DNA of 64,000 nucleotides, from the NCBI GenBank assembly GCA_934446355.1, contig CAKSEC010000003.1, forward strand, positions 1 through 64,000, read 5' to 3'. Each line of letters begins with the position of its first letter. Position 1 is the first letter of the stretch. The translations under genes and the position numbers were made by a program. Source of the DNA: an uncultured Oscillospiraceae bacterium. Its GTDB lineage: Bacteria; Bacillota; Clostridia; Oscillospirales; Ruminococcaceae. Shown one piece after another: positions 58,354-64,000 of this stretch. Under the pieces are notes generated by a model, which was given only the letters and a program-made list of their open reading frames with translations, searched no databases and had not been told where the DNA came from.

Positions 58354-59475
58354 ATGTTTAAGAAAGTTCTATCGGTGTTTGCGGCGGGGGTCATTGCGGC
58401 TTCTGCGGTTACGGCTTCTTTGGGGTGTATGACTGTGGAAGCGGGGGCGGCTAAGATTGACATTTCGGAAGAATATGAAATTCTTAAAAGCGGTAAGGAA
58501 ATTAATCTGACGCTTGAACCTCGGCAGAATGCAAGCACTTCAGAAACAATTATATATAAACTCCCCGTTGGTGAAAGCGGTACGCTTCATATGGATATAA
58601 GTTCAGAAACCTATTATGTTCAGGCTTCGTTTGTGAAAAAGCAGGTAGCACATAGCGAAGAGGTTGATAATGAAGGCATAACTGTATCAATGACAGAGGG
58701 TGAGTGCTTTAACCGATACAATGGTGATGTAAATTTCATCTGGGATTGGAGCAGCAGGAAAAGTGCCGGAAGCTGTGAATTTAGTGTTGAACCTGCAGAG
58801 TACTTTGTGGGATTTACGGTATATTATGATTCAAAGGGCAATGAACCTGTTCCATTTGATAAGTTAAAAGATGAGTTTGGCAGTGGTAAAATCACGGTAA
58901 AATTGACATATCCTTTTGATAAGAATGCTTCTGATAGCAACTCCGGTGGTAATTCGTCATACGATCCATACAATATAGAGCATTATGGAATAGATTTGAT
59001 TTCCGATAAGGTCTATACCGGAAAAGCGATAAAGCCAACAGTAAAGATATATGATGAGATAGTTGATATGAGCGGAAATCATATCAAGACATATCTTGCC
59101 AAGGGCACTGACTACACCGTATCCTACAAGAACAACACCAAAATAGGCACGGCAACTGTAACGATAAATGGCAAGGGCAAGTATAACGGCACAAAGACTG
59201 TCGAATTTAAGATAGTTCCGAAGAAAGTCACGCTCAAAGGCAGCGTGTCCGATAACGAAGCCGCTCTTAGCTGGAAAAAGGTCAAGGGTGCGACCGGATA
59301 CGAGGTTTACCGCTCTGTGAACGGCGGGGCTTATAAGAAGCTGACAGATGTCAAGACCACAAAGTACACGGCTAAGCTTTCGGCGGGAACGTCATACAAG
59401 TATAAGGTTCGTGCTTATACAGTGGTAAACGGCAAAAGAGTTTACGGCAGCTGGTCGAAGGTCATAAAGGCATAA
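58354..59475 (+). CDS. Secreted protein with Ig-like and fibronectin-III-like domains
   Basis: 373 aa. N-terminal signal peptide (FKKVLSVFAAGVIAASAVTASLG, split here: hydrophobic residues 5-22). Residues 35-215 form an unrecognised beta-rich domain. Residues 225-295 look like a bacterial Ig-like repeat (DKVYTGKAIKPTVKIYD, GTATVTINGKGKYNGTKTV). Residues 295-373 are FN3-like (AALSWKKVKGATGYEVYRS, YKYKVRAYTVVNGKRVYGSWSKV). The gene is more AT-rich in its first two thirds than in its last third, hinting at domain shuffling. ATG at 58354 follows GGGAGG. No catalytic motif seen. Confidence 0.85.
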   Translation: MFKKVLSVFAAGVIAASAVTASLGCMTVEAGAAKIDISEEYEILKSGKEINLTLEPRQNASTSETIIYKLPVGESGTLHMDISSETYYVQASFVKKQVAHSEEVDNEGITVSMTEGECFNRYNGDVNFIWDWSSRKSAGSCEFSVEPAEYFVGFTVYYDSKGNEPVPFDKLKDEFGSGKITVKLTYPFDKNASDSNSGGNSSYDPYNIEHYGIDLISDKVYTGKAIKPTVKIYDEIVDMSGNHIKTYLAKGTDYTVSYKNNTKIGTATVTINGKGKYNGTKTVEFKIVPKKVTLKGSVSDNEAALSWKKVKGATGYEVYRSVNGGAYKKLTDVKTTKYTAKLSAGTSYKYKVRAYTVVNGKRVYGSWSKVIKA

Positions 59476-59477
59476 CA

Positions 59478-59507
59478 ATATCCCCCGTCGGTTCAGGCGG
59501 GGGATAT
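59478..59507. terminator. Bidirectional terminator
   Basis: Perfect ATATCCCCCG / CGGGGGATAT stem, then CTCTATTT; between the secreted protein gene and the second XRE gene. Confidence 0.88.
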
Positions 59508-59509
59508 CT

Positions 59510-59842
59510 CTATTTCAGCGAATCCAGCAATATCTGGAGAAGCTCGGAAAGCGTGGCGCGTTCCTGCTCGGACAGCTTGTCTAGCCGGCTGATCAGCTGC
59601 TGGGCGTATTCGTTGGGCTTGTTTGCGGTCGGGTTGGTTTTTACATCTGTCAGCCCTGCGAGATAATCTAGGCTCACGTTGTAGTATTTCGCAAGAGCGA
59701 TGGCACGCTCGAACGATATCTCGCTGCCGCCCTTTTCGTAGACCGCATAATATTGATAAGGTGTGCCGAGGTATTCAGCTATTTCACGCTGGGTCTTGTC
59801 GCTGTCCTCCCGAAGTTCTCTTATTCGCCGGTAGTATGCCAT
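59510..59842 (-). CDS. XRE-family helix-turn-helix regulator (second)
   Basis: 110 aa. HTH: RIRELREDSDKTQREIAEYLGTPYQYYAVYEKGGSEISFERAIALAKYYNVSLDYLAGLTD, then a Leu-rich C-terminal helix. GAAAGGAA precedes the ATG. Divergent from the TM2 protein gene. Different from the first XRE protein except in the fold. Confidence 0.92.
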   Translation of the reverse strand: MAYYRRIRELREDSDKTQREIAEYLGTPYQYYAVYEKGGSEISFERAIALAKYYNVSLDYLAGLTDVKTNPTANKPNEYAQQLISRLDKLSEQERATLSELLQILLDSLK

Positions 59843-59895
59843 GATATATCATTCCTTTCTTTGTAGAAAATCATAACATATTTATTGGGTTCTGC

Positions 59896-59924
59896 TTGAC
59901 AAATCCAATGTATTGTGTTATAAT
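59896..59924 (+). promoter_or_regulatory. Promoter of the TM2 protein gene
   Basis: TTGACA, 17-nt spacer, TATAAT. Confidence 0.85.
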
Positions 59925-59987
59925 TAACTGCGTAATAAAATATATTACATGGGTAATCGCAAAAAATGCAGAAAGAGGAGGAACATC

Positions 59988-60449
59988 ATGGATATCAACA
60001 AAACGGATATGAATGCAGAACAGCAGGCAGCGAACGGCGCAAATACGGCTCAGGGAGTGCAGAGCCAGCAGCCGCAGTTTCAGCCGGGCACGAAATTCTG
60101 CAAGCACTGCGGTCAGAGTATACCGGCGGCTGCCGTAATATGCACACACTGCGGCTGTCAGGTCGAGGATATGCAGGGCGGTGCGGCAAATCAGCCTATC
60201 ATAATCAACAACAATAATAACAACAATAACAATAACGTCGTTGGCGGCGCTGTTGTTGTCGGAAAGCCCAAGAATAAGTGGGTCGCTTTCTTTTTGTGTC
60301 TGTTTCTCGGACTTATCGGCGGACACAAGTTTTATGAGGGCAAGATCGGAAGCGGTATATTGTACCTGTTCACGGGCGGTCTGTTCGTTATAGGTGCGCT
60401 TATCGACCTTTTCGTTATTCTTAACAAGCCGAATCCGTATTATGTGTAA
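59988..60449 (+). CDS. TM2-domain protein with zinc ribbon and poly-Asn linker
   Basis: 153 aa. Gln/Ala-rich start, zinc ribbon (FCKHCGQSIPAAAVICTHCGCQ, residues about 38-60; two CxxC), a run of ten Asn with flanking Ile (about 78-92), and a C-terminal TM2 domain (KNKWVAFFLCLFLGLIGGHKFYEGK, then two hydrophobic segments). Function of TM2/zinc-ribbon proteins is not known. AGGAGGA precedes the ATG. Confidence 0.92.
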   Translation: MDINKTDMNAEQQAANGANTAQGVQSQQPQFQPGTKFCKHCGQSIPAAAVICTHCGCQVEDMQGGAANQPIIINNNNNNNNNNVVGGAVVVGKPKNKWVAFFLCLFLGLIGGHKFYEGKIGSGILYLFTGGLFVIGALIDLFVILNKPNPYYV

Positions 60450-60475
60450 GAGATAAATGGCTGACACGCTTTTTG

Positions 60476-60512
60476 GGCAGGAGAGTTCGCTCTTCTGCCT
60501 GATTTTGTTTTG
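60476..60512 (+). terminator. Intrinsic terminator
   Basis: GGCAGGAGAG ttcg CTCTTCTGCC (UUCG tetraloop), then TGATTTTGTTTT. Confidence 0.92.
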
Positions 60513-60608
60513 ACTGTATCATGTATCTATCACGTGAATTTCACAAAATTGTCACTTTAGAATAGTATAGTTAATAAAAATGTTTTTTGACGAAAGAAAG
60601 GAACAGAT

Positions 60609-61400
60609 ATGAAGAAGAATATAGCATTACTTATCGCCGCAGTGCTTTTATGCACCGGCTGTAAATCCGGCACTGCTTCAGAGGGAGCGGGCAGTACTGA
60701 CAGCTCAGAGGGCACTACCGCTCCGGTATCGTCGGCTTCTGAGCCGGAAAGCGCTGCTGATTCGGCTGATGAACCTGCGGGTACTGCAGATACGCCGGCA
60801 GAAAGCACAGCCGATACGTCTGAACAGCAGACCGCCGAGGGTACTTCGGAAGCCGACCTTTCGTCTGTCCTCCCCGGCGCATGGCGGGGCGACGACGGGT
60901 ATTATATTTTCAGGGCAGACGGAAGCGGTTCCACCAGAGATTTTGAAATGGGTATCGGAGTTGCTTTCGCCTATGAAGTAAACGGAACGGACATTATGTT
61001 CCACATGGCGGCTGCTGACGATAACACTCCGGTAGAGGTATTAGACTTTAGCGAGTACGGAATAACGCTGAAATTCGAGGACGGCACTACAGAACAACTC
61101 GTCAATGCTTCAAACGACCCGGACAGCTTCGTGTTCTACACCGACGAGGATCTGCAGAAGCTTGCGCTGGCATACTATCAGGCTAACTACGGCTATACGC
61201 CGTCAAGCTGCGGTATCCAGCATCAGGAGTATGGTTTAGCTACCATTCAGCTTTATGACAGCCTTGACGACCATAATTCCACCGCTGCGTGGTATACGGT
61301 GGACAGGATCACGCTTTATGGCTCTGATGATATCAATAACACTCAGGTGAATTTCAATGATTATGTAAGCGTTCTTTCAGAGCCTGAGGCAGTCGGCTGA
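60609..61400 (+). CDS. Uncharacterised lipoprotein
   Basis: 263 aa. Signal peptide with lipobox LLCTGC, then a long low-complexity Ser/Thr/Ala/Glu linker (residues 20-95). The folded part opens LPGAWRGDDGYYIFRADGSGSTRDF, a lipocalin-like or DUF-type beta pattern, and ends with an aromatic-rich region. GAAAGGAAC precedes the ATG. No family assigned. It may be cotranscribed from a weak promoter upstream; none is clear. Confidence 0.82.
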   Translation: MKKNIALLIAAVLLCTGCKSGTASEGAGSTDSSEGTTAPVSSASEPESAADSADEPAGTADTPAESTADTSEQQTAEGTSEADLSSVLPGAWRGDDGYYIFRADGSGSTRDFEMGIGVAFAYEVNGTDIMFHMAAADDNTPVEVLDFSEYGITLKFEDGTTEQLVNASNDPDSFVFYTDEDLQKLALAYYQANYGYTPSSCGIQHQEYGLATIQLYDSLDDHNSTAAWYTVDRITLYGSDDINNTQVNFNDYVSVLSEPEAVG

Positions 61401-61441
61401 GAGTATCGTGCGCAGGGTTGAAAAAAATTCTGCAATGCTAC

Positions 61442-61470
61442 TTGAAATATTCAGGGTTATATGCTATACT
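61442..61470 (+). promoter_or_regulatory. Promoter of the SCIFF cassette
   Basis: TTGAAA, 17-nt spacer, TATACT. Confidence 0.85.
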
Positions 61471-61522
61471 AGTAATGATAGCGGGCTGACGCCTGCAATT
61501 ATACATGAAAGAGGTGTTCGTT

Positions 61523-61666
61523 TTGAAGCACATCACAACCATCAACAAGGCTGACCTTAAGGCTTCTGCTGTAAAGGGCGGCTGCGGCAAGTGCCAGAGT
61601 TCCTGCCAGTCTGCCTGCAAGACCTCCTGCACAGTTGCAAACCAGAAATGTGAGTCTGAAAAGTAA
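61523..61666 (+). CDS. scfA: SCIFF ranthipeptide precursor (six Cys in forty-five)
   Basis: 47-aa precursor starting with TTG (GAGGTG 6 nt upstream): KHITTINKADLKASAVKGG, then six Cys at residues 21, 24, 28, 32, 36 and 43, and a short acidic-basic tail. This is the near-invariant clostridial SCIFF peptide whose Cys become thioether-linked to other residues. An in-frame ATG at 61505 would add 6 residues but leaves no ribosome-binding site. Followed by a terminator and then its maturase gene. Confidence 0.95.
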   Translation: MKHITTINKADLKASAVKGGCGKCQSSCQSACKTSCTVANQKCESEK

Positions 61667-61691
61667 TATCCTGAGGATATTGCGAAACTAT

Positions 61692-61719
61692 GGGCGGAAC
61701 TGTTCCGCCCAGTTTTTTT
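61692..61719 (+). terminator. Terminator between SCIFF peptide and maturase genes
   Basis: GGGCGGAAC t GTTCCGCCC then AGTTTTTTT. It should let most transcripts stop after the peptide gene, giving excess peptide over enzyme; read-through serves the maturase. Confidence 0.92.
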
Positions 61720-61748
61720 GAAAAAACGATTCTAGAAAGGTCTACCCC

Positions 61749-63146
61749 ATGATACATAAGTTCAAACAGCTCGGATACAATATAGTTCTTGATGTCAACA
61801 GCGGTGCTGTTCATCTTCCTGACGACTGCGCATATGACCTGCTCGACCATGTGGACGCCCCTATGTCTGAGGAAATGCCCGCAGGTCTGCCGAAAATGCT
61901 GCCGCAGTATTCTGAAAACGAGGTCAGGGAAAGCTATGACGAGCTTTACCAGCTTTATAAGGACGGAGCGCTGTTCGCAGAGGACGATTACGAGAAATAC
62001 AGCAATACCATGGTGAAATCTCCGGTGAAGTCCATGTGCCTGAATGTGTCGCACGACTGCAACCTGCGGTGCGAATACTGCTTTGCGCAGCAGGGCGATT
62101 TCGGCGGCGGCCGCTGTATCATGTCCCCGGAAACAGGCAGAAAGGCTATAGACTTCCTGATAGAACGCTCCGCAAACAGGGAGCAGCTGGAACTTGACTT
62201 CTTTGGCGGCGAACCGCTGATGGCGTGGGATACCGTGGTGCAGACCGTAGAATATGCACGTTCGATAGAAAAGCAGCACGGAAAGAACTTCCGGTTCACC
62301 ATCACCACCAACGGAATGCTGCTTGACGACAAGAAGATAGAGTACATAAACCGTGAAATGAGCAACTGCGTGCTTTCCCTCGACGGTAGAAGAGAGGTCA
62401 CCGACCGTATCAGAAAGACCATCAACGGAAAAAGCTGCTTTGATATAATCGTGCCGAAGTTCCAGAAGCTGGTTCAGAGCCGCGGTAAGAAGGATTACTA
62501 TGTCAGGGCAACGTTCACGAAATATAATCTGGATTTCACGGAAGATGTTCTGGCGATGAGAGATATGGGCTTCGTGCAGCTTTCGGCTGAGCCGGTGGTC
62601 ACCGACCCGTCAATGCCGTATGCCATAAACGAGGAGGATCTGCCGAGAGTATTTTCGGAATACGACAGGCTGTGCGACGTTATGGCTAACCGCACGGAGG
62701 ACAAGTTCAACTTCTTCCACTTCATGGTGGATCTGAACGCAGGTCCGTGTGCGATAAAGAGGCTCAGGGGCTGCGGCTGCGGCAACGATTATGTCGCAGT
62801 AGACCCGCACGGGGACATCTACCCCTGCCACCAGTTCGTCGGCATAGAGCAGTGGAAAATGGGCAACCTATATGATGGAACATTTGACGATGATATAAAG
62901 ACTTATTTCTCAAAAGTACACGTATACAGCAAGGAGGGCTGCAGGAACTGCTGGGCTAAATTCTTCTGCTCAGGCGGCTGCAACGCCAACAGCTTTATTT
63001 ATGAGGGCGACGTTAAGAAGCCCTATAAGCTTGCCTGTGAAATGCAGAAAAAGCGTCTGGAATGCGCGATCGCGCTTGCGGCTGACCGTGCGGTCAAGGG
63101 GCAGGAGTCGGTGTCTTACAGCGAAGCGCCGGCAAGCATGGGGTGA
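61749..63146 (+). CDS. scfB: SCIFF maturase, radical SAM/SPASM enzyme
   Basis: 465 aa. An N-terminal peptide-recognition part (residues 1-90), then the radical SAM cluster motif CNLRCEYCFAQ (C-x3-C-x2-C, about 101-108), GGEPLMAW, and a C-terminal SPASM domain with many Cys (CGCGNDYVAVDPHGDIYPCHQFVG, then CRNCWAKFFCSGGCNANS). It installs thioether bonds in the SCIFF peptide. TCTAGAAAGG precedes the ATG. Full length. Confidence 0.97.
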   Translation: MIHKFKQLGYNIVLDVNSGAVHLPDDCAYDLLDHVDAPMSEEMPAGLPKMLPQYSENEVRESYDELYQLYKDGALFAEDDYEKYSNTMVKSPVKSMCLNVSHDCNLRCEYCFAQQGDFGGGRCIMSPETGRKAIDFLIERSANREQLELDFFGGEPLMAWDTVVQTVEYARSIEKQHGKNFRFTITTNGMLLDDKKIEYINREMSNCVLSLDGRREVTDRIRKTINGKSCFDIIVPKFQKLVQSRGKKDYYVRATFTKYNLDFTEDVLAMRDMGFVQLSAEPVVTDPSMPYAINEEDLPRVFSEYDRLCDVMANRTEDKFNFFHFMVDLNAGPCAIKRLRGCGCGNDYVAVDPHGDIYPCHQFVGIEQWKMGNLYDGTFDDDIKTYFSKVHVYSKEGCRNCWAKFFCSGGCNANSFIYEGDVKKPYKLACEMQKKRLECAIALAADRAVKGQESVSYSEAPASMG

Positions 63147-63166
63147 TTTCCGGAAATATAGAGATG

Positions 63167-63245
63167 CGCTGAATATAGCGAAGCGTAACAAAATCAGGCG
63201 CATGAGTTCGCTCGTTTGAATGAGCCGATTTTGTTATATTCAGCG
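63167..63245. repeat. 79-bp palindromic repeat element, copy B
   Basis: CGCTGAATATAGCGAAGCG...TTCAGCG. It is the reverse-complement counterpart of copy A (core 8201-8279), of equal length, with conserved TAACAAAATC, loop GAGTTCGC(T/C)CGTTTGA, and GATTTTGTTA. Central stem GGCGCAT/ATGAGCC has one mismatch where copy A has GACCCGC/GCGGGTC. Placed just after the SCIFF maturase gene, where it may act as its terminator. Confidence 0.85.
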
Positions 63246-63321
63246 TTTCCCTTTGCTTTTTGTTCAGCGTGATTTAATTGTTTGTTCAAATTTGTTTCAC
63301 CGTCCCAACACAAATGGTTGG

Positions 63322-63327
63322 TATAAT
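63322..63327 (+). promoter_or_regulatory. Extended -10 box before the HtrA-like gene
   Basis: TGG-TATAAT with no good -35 at the usual distance (TTTCAC is 21 nt upstream). The start codon follows 80 nt later, after AGAAAGG. Confidence 0.5.
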
Positions 63328-63407
63328 TTAATCACAGCAGGGGAGAGCGGAGAAAAAGCTCAGGACAACGACCTGCCGCACCGGTCTGAAAGAAAGGTTG
63401 ATTGATT

Positions 63408-64000
63408 ATGTATGAATACAATAATAACGGAATGAACAACGAAACGAACGAAAACCGCAATTCACAGAATATATATGTAACTCCTAACGCACAGTATCAG
63501 GGCGGCATGAATGCCGAACAGCCCCAGCCTCAGAAGCCCAAGCGCAAGAACGGCAAATTCGTGGCTCTTGTGGCTGCAGTTGCAGTGCTTTGCGGCGCAG
63601 CGGGCTTCGGCGGCGCATTTGCGGCGAACAGGGCAAGTCAGCTTCTGGTTCAGGGCGGCAATACCTCGGTATCTGACGTATCCGACGGCAGCACAGCAGC
63701 GCCGGAATCCTCCGCCGCTGACAGCAGCATTGCTGACAATGCGCAGAACGTGCTTGATATGCTGCAGTCTGACGTGACTTCGCACGAGGTAAATTCCGGC
63801 ACGGTGGAATATAACAGCGACGGAACATACGCTTACACAAGAGATCTTGTAAAGCAGGTCAAGGATTCGATAGTATACATCGAGGTTTATGTAAAGACCC
63901 GCACCGGCGAGGCTCTTTACGGCGCAGGCAGCGGAATAATCATCTCTAAGGACGGATATATCATCACCAACGCCCATGTTGCGGAGAACGACACGTATAT
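63408..64000 (+). CDS. HtrA/DegP-type serine protease (5' part, runs off the window)
   Basis: At least 197 residues. An Asn/Gln-rich cytoplasmic tail (1-45), a single TM helix (about 50-72, GKFVALVAAVAVLCGAAGF), a Ser/Ala linker, then the start of the trypsin-like domain: VKQVKDSIVYIEVYVKT, GAGSGIIISKDGYIITNAHV (catalytic His in TNAHV), ENDTY. The Asp, Ser and PDZ domain would lie beyond base 64000. AAAGG precedes the ATG. Membrane-anchored quality-control protease expected. Confidence 0.92.
   Translation, partial: MYEYNNNGMNNETNENRNSQNIYVTPNAQYQGGMNAEQPQPQKPKRKNGKFVALVAAVAVLCGAAGFGGAFAANRASQLLVQGGNTSVSDVSDGSTAAPESSAADSSIADNAQNVLDMLQSDVTSHEVNSGTVEYNSDGTYAYTRDLVKQVKDSIVYIEVYVKTRTGEALYGAGSGIIISKDGYIITNAHVAENDTY

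Overview
The window looks like chromosomal DNA of an anaerobic, low-to-mid GC Firmicute of the Ruminococcus / Oscillospiraceae type. This is an inference from gene content: cellobiose phosphorylase and cellobiose 2-epimerase (fibre-derived disaccharide use), a sensory [FeFe]-hydrogenase-like protein, a SCIFF ribosomally made peptide with its radical-SAM maturase (a clostridial hallmark), thiW/short-form thiC thiamin genes, a two-gene SUF system, and consistent sigma-A promoters of the form TTGaca-N17-TATAAT, often with a TGn extended -10. No phage, transposase, integrase or CRISPR array was seen.

Layout. 1-560: end of an rRNA operon (5S) followed by tRNA-Lys, -Glu, -Met and -Trp and a terminator. 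650-2800: an AT-rich DNA methyltransferase / probable restriction endonuclease pair that looks acquired. 3000-9050: pyrG, ppk1, a cation-diffusion-facilitator transporter and an unknown membrane protein. 9090-15240 (minus strand): unknown membrane protein, acyltransferase, lepA, hemW, a Nim-like flavoprotein and a CE2-like esterase. 15400-16125: tRNA-Leu, three 121-bp tandem structured repeats, then a TPP riboswitch with its terminator. 16126-20408: thiD-thiC-thiW-thiM-thiE. 20480-23300: pyrE, an unknown protein and rpsF-ssb-rpsR. 23380-29670: a small minus-strand ORF, secA, cellobiose 2-epimerase, an HlyD-like lipoprotein and pnuC. 29780-33850: potABCD polyamine importer. 34280-39130: RNase Y, the hydrogenase/chemoreceptor hybrid with a TetR regulator, and a GNAT acetyltransferase. 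39300-40990 (minus): sufC and a SufB/D-like protein. 41330-44315: a TrpXYZ-like ABC importer. 44416-51340 (minus): polysaccharide pyruvyl transferase, UPF0104 membrane protein, cca, mreB, Hpt protein and flotillin. 51600-57834: NatAB-like ABC exporter, rsmE, a small acidic membrane protein and cellobiose phosphorylase. 57879-60449: two XRE regulators, a secreted Ig/FN3-like protein and a TM2 protein. 60609-64000: a lipoprotein, the SCIFF peptide and maturase, and the 5' end of an HtrA-type protease.

How the parts fit. Thiamin synthesis (thiD, thiC, thiM, thiE) and uptake (thiW) form one unit behind a TPP riboswitch, and thiW has a second, hairpin-based control point. Cellobiose phosphorylase and epimerase are in separate transcription units. 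The most unusual protein is the soluble two-ferredoxin / H-cluster / Fe-S / MCP-signalling hybrid next to a TetR regulator, which reads as an H2 or redox sensor.

Unexplained nucleic-acid structure includes a 79-bp palindromic element present twice in opposite orientation with compensatory changes, the 121-bp tandem array with a covarying stem, a 103-nt palindrome between convergent genes, and structured leaders before rny, rsmE, pnuC and thiW. All calls come from reading the sequence; no database search or folding program was run.
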